Both the position numbers and the translations under genes were made by a program. A stretch of DNA of 7,089 nucleotides, from NCBI GenBank assembly GCA_964387485.1, contig CAYLWV010000076.1, positions 1-7,089 on the forward strand, written 5' to 3'. This document shows positions 1-5,507 of the stretch, in pieces (the stretch's first letter is position 1; each line of letters starts with the position of its first letter). This stretch comes from Fluviibacter sp964387485 (GTDB lineage Bacteria > Pseudomonadota > Gammaproteobacteria > Burkholderiales > Rhodocyclaceae). Below the pieces are notes generated by a model. That model had not been told where the DNA came from. It saw only the letters and a list, made by a program, of their open reading frames with translations, and made no database searches.

Positions 1-158
1 ACTGGCTGGGTGGGTTCCTGTGCCCGTGTCACGGCTCGACCTTTGACCTGGCTGGCCGCGTCTTCAAGGACAAGCCCGCACCGACCAACCTCGAAATTCC
101 GCCGCACGCCTATCTGAGCGATACCCGCCTGATCATCGGCGAAAGCAAAGGAGCCTGA
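1..158 (+). CDS. petA: Ubiquinol-cytochrome c reductase Rieske iron-sulfur subunit, C-terminal fragment
   Basis: This is the 3' end of the Rieske [2Fe-2S] subunit of the cytochrome bc1 complex. The frame runs from base 3 to the TGA at 156-158, giving 51 visible residues; the N-terminal membrane anchor and the first cluster box (CTHLGC type) lie upstream of the window. The second cluster box, CPCHGS, is at 21-38. In the known family its first Cys and its His ligate the cluster, and its second Cys forms the stabilising disulfide. The text after it, STFDLAGRVFKDKPAPTNL, is typical of proteobacterial Rieske proteins. Residue F at 42-44 stands where mitochondrial and alphaproteobacterial proteins carry a Tyr that hydrogen-bonds to a cluster ligand. 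The gene ends 2 nt before petB, so the two are in one operon. Confidence 0.95.
   Translation, partial: WLGGFLCPCHGSTFDLAGRVFKDKPAPTNLEIPPHAYLSDTRLIIGESKGA
147..153 (+). promoter_or_regulatory. Ribosome-binding site of petB
   Basis: AAAGGAG lies 7 nt before the petB ATG at 161. It sits inside the last codons of petA, so translation of the two genes is likely coupled. Confidence 0.85.
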
Positions 159-160
159 CG

Positions 161-1462
161 ATGGCCAGCAACAAGCATTTCGAAAAGTACAAGTCCGATG
201 GTAGCGTGGGTGGCAATGTCCTTGAGTGGATTGATGCGCGTTTCCCGCTGACTTCGACCATTAAGGGTCACCTGACCGAGTACTACGCACCGAAGAACTT
301 CAACTTCTGGTACTTCTTTGGCTCGCTGGCACTCTTGGTGCTGGTCATCCAGATTGTGACTGGTATCTTCCTGGTCATGAACTACAAGCCGGATGCCAAC
401 CTGAACGAAAGCGGTATTCCGATCGCCTTCGCCAGCGTGGAATACATCATGCGCGATGTTCCGGGTGGCTGGCTCATCCGCTATCTGCACTCGACAGGCG
501 CATCGGCATTCTTTGTCGTTGTTTACCTGCACATGTTCCGTGGCCTGCTCTACGGTTCGTACCGCAAGCCGCGCGAGCTGCTGTGGGTGTTCGGTACGCT
601 GATTTTCCTGTGTCTGATGGCTGAAGCCTTCATGGGTTATCTGCTGCCACGGGGCCAGATGTGGTATTGGGGTGCCCAGGTCATTATTAACCTGTTCGGT
701 GCGATCCCCGTCATTGGCCCGGATCTGTCGACGCTGATCCGAGGTGACTTCGTTGTCGGTGATGCCACCCTGAACCGTTTCTTCTCGCTGCACGTGATCG
801 CTGTACCGCTGATCCTGATCGGCCTGGTTGCTGCACACCTGGTAGCGCTGCACGAAGTGGGTTCAAATAACCCGGATGGTATCGAGATCAAGGAAAAACT
901 TGATAGCAACGGTCATCCGCTCGACGGCATTCCGTTCCACCCGTACTACACGGTTAAGGATATCGTCGGTGTGGTTGCCTTCCTATTCGTCTTCTGCATC
1001 GTGGTCTTCTTCGCACCGGAAGGTGGCGGTTACTTCCTGGAGTACAACAACTTCTTCCAGGCAGATCCGCTGAAGACGCCGCCGCACATTGCACCAGTCT
1101 GGTACTTTACGCCGTTCTACTCGGTGCTGCGTGCCATCGTTTGGCCGATCCTCGGCATCGATGCCAAGTTCTGGGGTGTGGTCGGCATGGGGGCTTCGGT
1201 CGTGATCATCGCCTTCCTGCCGTGGCTGGATCGTAGCCCGGTGAAATCAATCCGCTACCGCGGCCCGATCTTCAAGACCGCGCTGACCCTGTTCCTGATT
1301 GCATTCTTCATCCTCGGCTACCTCGGCACGCAAGCGCCTTCCTACTGGGGTGAAAAGGTGTCTCAGGTGTGTACCGTCATTTACTTCGGATTCTTCCTGG
1401 CAATGCCTTGGTATACGAAGATCGATAAATACACCATGCCGCCTGAGCGTGTGAAAGGCTAA
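161..1462 (+). CDS. petB: Ubiquinol-cytochrome c reductase, cytochrome b subunit
   Basis: This is the membrane-embedded diheme subunit (433 aa) that carries the quinol-oxidising (Qo) and quinone-reducing (Qi) sites of the bc1 complex. Heme ligand pairs are visible: His110/His124 in helix B (13 residues between) and His211/His226 in helix D (14 residues between). The conserved HEVGSNNPDG follows helix D at 231-240. The Qo motif is PVWY at 312-315, in the context PPHIAPVWYFTPFYSVLRAI, instead of the common PEWY. Hydrophobic helices occur roughly at 50-73, 111-133, 142-162, 208-230, 266-285, 338-355, 372-390 and 402-416. The length and the fused C-terminal half mark a full-length bc1-type cytochrome b, not a split b6/subunit IV. 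The ATG at 161 has a strong RBS. petC follows 14 nt downstream. Confidence 0.98.
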   Translation: MASNKHFEKYKSDGSVGGNVLEWIDARFPLTSTIKGHLTEYYAPKNFNFWYFFGSLALLVLVIQIVTGIFLVMNYKPDANLNESGIPIAFASVEYIMRDVPGGWLIRYLHSTGASAFFVVVYLHMFRGLLYGSYRKPRELLWVFGTLIFLCLMAEAFMGYLLPRGQMWYWGAQVIINLFGAIPVIGPDLSTLIRGDFVVGDATLNRFFSLHVIAVPLILIGLVAAHLVALHEVGSNNPDGIEIKEKLDSNGHPLDGIPFHPYYTVKDIVGVVAFLFVFCIVVFFAPEGGGYFLEYNNFFQADPLKTPPHIAPVWYFTPFYSVLRAIVWPILGIDAKFWGVVGMGASVVIIAFLPWLDRSPVKSIRYRGPIFKTALTLFLIAFFILGYLGTQAPSYWGEKVSQVCTVIYFGFFLAMPWYTKIDKYTMPPERVKG

Positions 1463-1476
1463 CGGGAAAAGCAATC

Positions 1477-2217
1477 ATGAAAATCAAGAATCTTATTGCT
1501 GCAGTACTGATGGTTCCCGCGCTGGCCTTTGCCAGCGGAGATGCCGTACATCTGGATAAGGCTCCGAACCTGCAGGGAGACAATGCCGCCCTGCAAAACG
1601 GTGCCAAGCTCTTCGTCAACTACTGTCAGAGCTGTCATGGTGCTTCGTTCATCCGCTACGAAAAGTTGCTGGATCTGGGGTTGAGCGAACAGCAGATTAA
1701 AGATAACCTGATGTTCACCGGCGACAAAATCGGTGACACCATGAAGATCGCCATGCGCCCGAGCGAAGCCAAGAAGTGGTTTGGCGCAGCACCGCCGGAT
1801 CTGACGCTGGAAGCGCGTGCCATGTCTTCGGCACACGGCACGGGATCGGACTGGATCTATACCTATCTGCGCAGCTTCTACAAGGATGATCTGCGTCCGA
1901 CCGGTTGGAACAATGTGGTTTTCCCGAACGTCGGTATGCCGAACGTGCTGTGGGAACTGCAGGGCATCCAGGTTCTGGAAGTCTCTAAGGATGACAAGGG
2001 CGTCGAGCACAAAAAGCTGGTTCTGGCAGAACCGGGTCAGCTGACGCCGGAACAGTTCGACAAGCAGGTTGCCGATCTGACCGCGTTCATTACGTGGATG
2101 GGTGAGCCGGGTGCCGGCACACGCAAGTCCATCGGTTTTGGTGTTCTGGCCTTCCTGGCGGTACTGTTCGTTTCGGCCTATGCGCTCAAAAAGAACTACT
2201 GGAAAGACATTCACTAA
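1477..2217 (+). CDS. petC: Ubiquinol-cytochrome c reductase, cytochrome c1 subunit
   Basis: This c-type cytochrome (246 aa) accepts electrons from the Rieske protein and passes them to soluble or membrane cytochrome c. A Sec signal peptide is visible at 1-20 (MKIKN, hydrophobic core, then ALAFAS), with cleavage likely before GDAVHL. The single heme-attachment motif CQSCH is at 50-54. The expected axial Met is Met154 in NVGMPNVLW, a context typical of cytochrome c1. A C-terminal membrane anchor (about 217-237) follows RKS and ends in a Lys-rich cytoplasmic tail, so the heme domain lies in the periplasm. The gene is 14 nt after petB. The ribosome site is modest (GGGA at 1464-1467, 9 nt before ATG). 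It is the last gene of the pet operon, closed by a hairpin terminator. Confidence 0.98.
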   Translation: MKIKNLIAAVLMVPALAFASGDAVHLDKAPNLQGDNAALQNGAKLFVNYCQSCHGASFIRYEKLLDLGLSEQQIKDNLMFTGDKIGDTMKIAMRPSEAKKWFGAAPPDLTLEARAMSSAHGTGSDWIYTYLRSFYKDDLRPTGWNNVVFPNVGMPNVLWELQGIQVLEVSKDDKGVEHKKLVLAEPGQLTPEQFDKQVADLTAFITWMGEPGAGTRKSIGFGVLAFLAVLFVSAYALKKNYWKDIH

Positions 2218-2226
2218 GTAACAAAC

Positions 2227-2242
2227 TGGCGTCCATACGCCA
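2227..2242 (+). other. Short hairpin upstream of the petC terminator
   Basis: TGGCGT (2227-2232) and ACGCCA (2237-2242) form a perfect 6-bp stem with a 4-nt loop. It lies 10 nt after the petC stop and 3 nt before the main terminator stem. It may protect the 3' end of the pet mRNA or may be incidental. Confidence 0.45.
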
Positions 2243-2245
2243 TAG

Positions 2246-2278
2246 GGTCGGGGTCGATTATCGATCCCGATCTTTTTT
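2246..2278 (+). terminator. Rho-independent terminator after petC
   Basis: The arm at 2246-2257 pairs with 2261-2272 over 12 bp, including two G-U wobbles (2247/2271 and 2253/2265), around the 3-nt loop TTA. A run of six T follows at 2273-2278. This is a classic intrinsic terminator for petABC. It ends only one base before the Shine-Dalgarno sequence of sspA, so any transcript that enters sspA must read through it or carry the stem in its leader. Confidence 0.88.
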
Positions 2279-2279
2279 A

Positions 2280-2284
2280 GAGGG
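2280..2284 (+). promoter_or_regulatory. Ribosome-binding site deciding the sspA start
   Basis: GAGGG lies 8 nt before the ATG at 2293. It is only 2 nt from the in-frame TTG at 2287, too close for that to be the start, and 11 nt from the second ATG at 2296. This favours 2293. Confidence 0.7.
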
Positions 2285-2292
2285 CCTTGATC

Positions 2293-2889
2293 ATGATGCA
2301 TTTGTACTCGGGAACCGTTTGTCCCTTCAGCCACCGCTGCCGGATTGTGCTGTTCGAAAAGGGGATGGACTTCGAGATCCATGATATTGATCTGATGAAC
2401 AAGCCGGAAGATCTGGCCGTCATGAACCCGCACAATCGCGTGCCGGTACTCGTAGAACGTGATCTGATCCTCTATGAACCGAACATCATCAACGAATACA
2501 TCGACGAGCGCTTCCCGCACCCGCAGCTGATGCCGCCAGATCCGGTACAGCGTGCTCAGGCACGACAGCTACTGAACGGCATGGAGCGTGAGATTTTTTC
2601 GTTCATTGAACCGATCGAACGCAATCTCAAAACGGCGGATAAAGCCCGTAGCGAGATCCGTGATCGTTTGATTGAAATCGCCCCCATCTTCAACAAGCAG
2701 AAACATCTGCTGGGTGATGACTTCTCCATGCTGGATGTTGCGATTGCACCGTTGCTGTGGCGTCTGGATCACTACGAGATCACGTTACCCAAGACCGCGG
2801 CACCGCTGTTCAAATACGCCGAGCGTATTTTCAGCCGCCAAGGCTTCATCGACTCGATGACGCCGCAAGAAAAGATCATGCGCAAGTAA
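2293..2889 (+). CDS. sspA: Stringent starvation protein A (GST-fold RNA polymerase-associated regulator)
   Basis: SspA binds RNA polymerase and changes transcription under starvation and acid stress in enterobacteria; the role here is inferred from homology. The protein (198 aa from ATG 2293) has the glutathione-S-transferase layout. An N-terminal thioredoxin-like domain (about 1-80) carries CPFSHR at 10-15 and the cis-proline segment RVPVLV around Pro51, and an all-helical C-terminal domain (about 88-195) contains DDFSMLDVAIAPLLWRL. The PHP triplet at 75-77, after EYIDERF, matches the surface PHP motif known to be needed for E. coli SspA function. The E. coli protein is somewhat longer (212 aa). 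The gene directly follows the petC terminator, and sspB begins 7 nt after its stop, so sspA and sspB form an operon. I see no clear promoter of its own. Confidence 0.95.
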   Translation: MMHLYSGTVCPFSHRCRIVLFEKGMDFEIHDIDLMNKPEDLAVMNPHNRVPVLVERDLILYEPNIINEYIDERFPHPQLMPPDPVQRAQARQLLNGMEREIFSFIEPIERNLKTADKARSEIRDRLIEIAPIFNKQKHLLGDDFSMLDVAIAPLLWRLDHYEITLPKTAAPLFKYAERIFSRQGFIDSMTPQEKIMRK

Positions 2890-2896
2890 TCTGATC

Positions 2897-3346
2897 GTGC
2901 TCTCCACTAAACCGTATCTCATTCGTGCTTTGTGGAGCTGGTGTTGTGATGCCGGCTTTACGCCCTATGTGACATTGTTTGTGGATGAGCAATGTCAGGT
3001 GCCCATGGATTTTGTGCGGGAAGGCACGATTACGCTTAACCTGAGTCCGGCCGCAACAGGACAGCTGGATATCGGGAATGAGTGGGTCACCATGAATGCT
3101 CGTTTTGGTGGTGTGCCTCGTGAGTTGATATTTCCGATGGGTGCCGTCATCGGCATTTACGCGCGGGAAAACGGGGCAGGGATGGAGTTTGAATACGAAC
3201 CGCCTGCCGTCACCGACGCGGCCATGACCACCCATCTACCGGATCAGCCGACGCTGTCTGCCGTCGAAACGCAATCAGACAGCCGGCAGTCGACAGCGCC
3301 GTCGCCTGAAAAGCCCGGGCGTCCGCATTTGCAACGCATCAAGTAA
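2897..3346 (+). CDS. sspB: ClpXP protease specificity-enhancing factor SspB
   Basis: SspB is the adaptor that captures ssrA-tagged and some other substrates and tethers them to the AAA+ unfoldase ClpX for degradation by ClpXP. The 149-aa protein shows the substrate-binding domain at about 1-101: KPYLIRALWSWCCDAGFTPY, the VPMDFVREGTITLNLSP segment, NARFGGVPRE and IYARENGAGMEFE, all close to family signatures. A low-complexity linker (about 102-138, rich in T, S, P and D) follows. The C-terminal GRPHLQRIK corresponds to the ClpX-binding (XB) tail, GGRPALRVVK in E. coli. The start is GTG at 2897, 7 nt after the sspA stop. No good Shine-Dalgarno is visible, so translation is probably coupled to sspA. 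Confidence 0.95.
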   Translation: MLSTKPYLIRALWSWCCDAGFTPYVTLFVDEQCQVPMDFVREGTITLNLSPAATGQLDIGNEWVTMNARFGGVPRELIFPMGAVIGIYARENGAGMEFEYEPPAVTDAAMTTHLPDQPTLSAVETQSDSRQSTAPSPEKPGRPHLQRIK

Positions 3347-3358
3347 GTAGCAGCCAAA

Positions 3359-3733
3359 ATGTCTCAGACCGCGCTGATTCTTTTTGCCCATGGCGCGCGG
3401 GATCCGGAATGGGCCAGACCGGTTGAGGCCGTAGCTGCCCTGCTGCGTGAACGATTCTCTGGCCGAACTGTGCGCGTGGCATTTCTGGAGTTTCTGACGC
3501 CCAGCCTGACGGACCTGGTGTCCCAAATCGTCAGTGAGTCATCGACGTCAACCAGCATCGATATCCTGCCGTTTTTTATTGCCCAAGGCGGTCATTTGCG
3601 CAAGGAGCTGCCCGAGATGCTCAGTGATCTCGCATTGCGTTACCCGGAGTGCAAGTTCCGCTTGCTGCCGCCGTTAGGCGAGCTGGCCGAGGTTCAGTCA
3701 GCGATGGCATCGGCCATCGCCTCGCTGATTTAA
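3359..3733 (+). CDS. cbiX: Small CbiX/SirB-type sirohydrochlorin chelatase
   Basis: This is a 124-aa class II chelatase of the short single-domain CbiX type. Such enzymes insert Co2+ or Fe2+ into sirohydrochlorin, for cobalamin or siroheme; which metal is used here cannot be read from sequence. The N-terminal LILFAHGARDPEWARPVEAV holds catalytic His11. FLEFLTPSL holds conserved Glu44. LPFFIAQGGHLRKELPE holds the second metal-site residue, His79. One domain of about 120 aa matches the primitive forms thought to act as homodimers. The ATG at 3359 is 12 nt after the sspB stop without a strong RBS, so the gene is probably the third cistron of the ssp operon. It converges with the alx/terC gene, with 7 nt between the stops. 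No other tetrapyrrole genes are in the window. Confidence 0.88.
   Translation: MSQTALILFAHGARDPEWARPVEAVAALLRERFSGRTVRVAFLEFLTPSLTDLVSQIVSESSTSTSIDILPFFIAQGGHLRKELPEMLSDLALRYPECKFRLLPPLGELAEVQSAMASAIASLI
3701..3720. other. 8-bp perfect hairpin at the convergent 3' ends
   Basis: GCGATGGC (3701-3708) and GCCATCGC (3713-3720) pair perfectly around the loop ATCG, inside the last codons of cbiX and 21 nt before the alx stop. The stem reads the same on both strands, so it could help end transcripts from both sides. No T-run follows on either strand, so it is not a standard intrinsic terminator. Confidence 0.3.
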
Positions 3734-3740
3734 GACGGGG

Positions 3741-4715
3741 TTAGTGCTGCCCGGGGTGTTTGGGCTTGATGTACAGACTGGCCGCCATTGTTACCAGCAG
3801 GAAGGCCAGCACGATGGTCAGGGAGGCGCCTACCGGGATGTGGTAGAAATCCATCATCAGCATCTTGGCGCCGATGAATACCAGAATGGCTGCCAGGCCG
3901 AATTTCAGCAGATGGAAGCGCTCCGCCATGCCGGCCAGCATGAAGTAAAGGGCGCGTAGGCCGAGTACAGCGAAAATATTCGAACTCATCACGATGTACG
4001 GGTCGGTAGTGACGGCAAAAATGGCCGGAATTGAATCGACCGCAAACATCACATCGGTCACCCCGATCAAGGCGACCACCGCAAAGAGCGGCGTGAAGAC
4101 TCTGGCACCATCCTTGATAAAGCTTAGGGCGCTACCGTGGTATTCGTGGGTGATGGTCAGATGCTTGTTCATCCATTTCAGCAGACCGTTGTTTTGCAGG
4201 TCGGGCTCTTCTTCGTCCGCGATCACCATCTTAACGCCGGTGTAGAGCAGGAAAATGCCAAACAGATACATGACCCAACTGAAACGGCTGATCAGCCAGG
4301 CGCCAACCAGAATCAGCGCAATACGCAACACGATCGCAGCAATAATGCCGAGCATGAGGGCTTTTTTCTGCTGGGGCAGCGGCACCTTGAAGGTGTTGAA
4401 GAGCATCAGGAATACAAACAGGTTATCCACCGACAGGGATTTCTCGATCAGATAGCCCGTCAGAAATTCGCCGGCCTTCACATTGGCCATGACACGGCCG
4501 TCAGAAAGATCCAGGGCGAACCAGAGGCCTGCACAGAACACCAGCGCCAGGGCAATCCATGCCAGTGACCAGCGTAATGCGTCTTTAAAGCCCATGACAC
4601 GATTGCCTTGCTGGCGCAGTGCCATGAAATCGCCGCCCAGCGCTGCAGTCACAAAAATAAACAGGGCGATCCAGGCAAAAGCCGAGTCAATGTTGGGAAG
4701 CGTGCTCAACGGCAT
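3741..4715 (-). CDS. alx: TerC/Alx-family integral membrane protein (putative Mn-related transporter)
   Basis: This is a 324-aa polytopic membrane protein of the TerC family, closest in recalled sequence to E. coli Alx, which is linked to manganese export and alkaline response. About nine hydrophobic helices span the protein. Two family signature segments with acidic residues inside helices are visible: GYLIEKSLSVDNLFVF (87-102) and DVMFAVDSIPAIFAVTTDP (221-239), followed by NIFAVLGLRALYFMLAGMAERF. Asp97 and Asp227 are likely ion-path residues by family analogy. The reading frame is open further upstream to 4880, but that part overlaps the divergent gene and looks non-coding. ATG 4715 has TAGGA 6 nt before it and starts the conserved text, so I chose it. 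The gene stands alone on the minus strand. Metal specificity is inference. Confidence 0.92.
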   Translation of the reverse strand: MPLSTLPNIDSAFAWIALFIFVTAALGGDFMALRQQGNRVMGFKDALRWSLAWIALALVFCAGLWFALDLSDGRVMANVKAGEFLTGYLIEKSLSVDNLFVFLMLFNTFKVPLPQQKKALMLGIIAAIVLRIALILVGAWLISRFSWVMYLFGIFLLYTGVKMVIADEEEPDLQNNGLLKWMNKHLTITHEYHGSALSFIKDGARVFTPLFAVVALIGVTDVMFAVDSIPAIFAVTTDPYIVMSSNIFAVLGLRALYFMLAGMAERFHLLKFGLAAILVFIGAKMLMMDFYHIPVGASLTIVLAFLLVTMAASLYIKPKHPGQH

Positions 4716-4721
4716 GGGTAA

Positions 4722-4726
4722 TCCTA
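4722..4726 (-). promoter_or_regulatory. Ribosome-binding site of the alx/terC gene
   Basis: On the minus strand TAGGA lies 6 nt before the ATG at 4715. It supports this start over the longer upstream extension of the frame. Confidence 0.7.
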
Positions 4727-4746
4727 AAGTCCGAATAGGTCGCGGG

Positions 4747-4769
4747 CATGGCGCACCATAGGCGCCATG
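4747..4769. repeat. 8-bp inverted repeat in the alx leader region
   Basis: CATGGCGC (4747-4754) and GCGCCATG (4762-4769) are perfect inverted copies with a 7-nt spacer. A further direct copy of CATGGCG at 4766-4772 overlaps the next repeat. The element could fold as a stem in the alx mRNA leader about 20 nt before its RBS, or be a protein-binding site. Confidence 0.6.
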
Positions 4770-4770
4770 G

Positions 4771-4806
4771 CGTGGCAAAATAATGCCAGCTGTGTATTTT
4801 GCCACG
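4771..4806. repeat. 12-bp perfect inverted repeat in the divergent alx/MBL intergenic region
   Basis: CGTGGCAAAATA (4771-4782) and TATTTTGCCACG (4795-4806) are perfect inverted copies separated by 12 nt. A third half-site, TGCCA (4784-4788), lies in the spacer and pairs with TGGCA (4773-4777). The A/T-rich inner ends contain -10-like hexamers (AATAAT at 4779-4784 on the plus strand; CATTAT at 4780-4785 on the minus strand), but I see no convincing -35 for either. Its place between two divergent genes suggests an operator or a structured leader; the regulator is unknown. Confidence 0.7.
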
Positions 4807-4824
4807 AACCCCGGATGATCGACG

Positions 4825-5475
4825 ATGTCACAACTCGAGTTTGCTGTTTTGCCTGTAACGGCCTTCGCACAGAATTGCACGCTGATCTGGTCGTCAGAGA
4901 ATCACAAAGGTGCCGTCGTGGATCCCGGTGGCGATATCGAACGTATTGAAGCCGAGCTGGATCGGCGCGGCATTGTTCTGGAAAAAATCCTGATCACACA
5001 CGGCCATATCGATCATGCAGGCGCCGCCGCAGAATTGGCCAAACGTCGATCCGTGCCGATTGAAGGGCCGCAGGAAGAAGATGCGTTCTGGATTCAGGGT
5101 ATGCCACACCAGTCGAAGCAGTTCGGATTTCCGCATGCGGAGGCGTTTGAACCGGATCGGTGGCTGCATGATGGCGATACCGTCACGGTGGGCGGTGAAA
5201 CACTGGATGTGATTCATTGCCCCGGGCATACCCCCGGCCACGTCTGCTTTCACCATGCGCCATCCCGTCTGGCGATGGTCGGCGATGTGCTGTTCCAGCA
5301 GTCCATCGGACGCACGGATTTCCCCAAAGGGAATCACCAGCAGCTCATTCGTTCGATTCGTGAAAAGCTCTTCCCGCTCGGTGATGATGTGCGCTTCATC
5401 CCCGGTCATGGTCCCATGTCGACTTTCGGAGATGAGCGGATGGACAACCCCTTCGTGGCGGATGGGCAGGGCTAA
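4825..5475 (+). CDS. MBL-fold metallo-hydrolase, YcbL/glyoxalase II-like
   Basis: This is a 216-aa single-domain metallo-beta-lactamase-fold hydrolase. The zinc-binding signature THGHIDH gives His59, His61, Asp63 and His64. His135 lies in CPGHTPGHVCF, bridging Asp154 in MVGDVLF, and His195 in IPGHGPMSTFG, so the full set of dinuclear metal ligands is present. The text GDVLFQQSIGRTDFPKGN is typical of the YcbL / type II glyoxalase II group, which hydrolyse S-lactoylglutathione or related thioesters. The C-terminal substrate-binding domain of classic GloB (about 250 aa) is absent. The ATG at 4825 has only a weak GGA about 9 nt upstream. The gene is divergent from alx and is followed after 74 nt by accA. 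The real substrate cannot be settled from sequence. Confidence 0.9.
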   Translation: MSQLEFAVLPVTAFAQNCTLIWSSENHKGAVVDPGGDIERIEAELDRRGIVLEKILITHGHIDHAGAAAELAKRRSVPIEGPQEEDAFWIQGMPHQSKQFGFPHAEAFEPDRWLHDGDTVTVGGETLDVIHCPGHTPGHVCFHHAPSRLAMVGDVLFQQSIGRTDFPKGNHQQLIRSIREKLFPLGDDVRFIPGHGPMSTFGDERMDNPFVADGQG

Positions 5476-5507
5476 CTGGGACGAACCCCTCGGGTATGGC
5501 CACCCTC

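Noticed and set aside
110..853. Open frame of 247 codons on the minus strand across petA and petB
   Set aside because: It is antisense to highly conserved cytochrome b sequence, with Q/H/R/E-rich text and no family resemblance.
2199..2245. Sigma-70 promoter for sspA at the end of petC
   Set aside because: Candidates such as TTCACT (2210) with CCATAC (2233) match too few consensus positions; no hexamer pair was convincing.
1459..2520. Long open frame of 353 codons on the minus strand across petC and sspA
   Set aside because: It lies antisense to two well-recognised genes, shows no recognisable motif, spans the terminator, and is rich in Q, H, N and R as expected of a codon-bias shadow.
4773..4790. 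Sigma-54 type promoter (GG...GC) in the divergent region
   Set aside because: The GG at 4774 and GC at 4785 are 11 nt apart instead of 12, and the flanking consensus bases do not fit.
4716..4880. N-terminal extension of the alx/terC frame up to 4880
   Set aside because: The extra 55 residues are not membrane-like, overlap the divergent MBL gene, and a good RBS and the conserved start fit ATG 4715.
4767..4949. Small plus-strand frame with CxxC-like pairs (FCH, FAC) covering the inverted repeat
   Set aside because: It overlaps the MBL gene in another frame for most of its length, has no RBS, and the Cys residues are isolated and unlike a known zinc fold.
5476..5507. Terminator after the MBL gene
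   Set aside because: Only 4-bp stems (ACCC/GGGT) are seen and there is no T-run.
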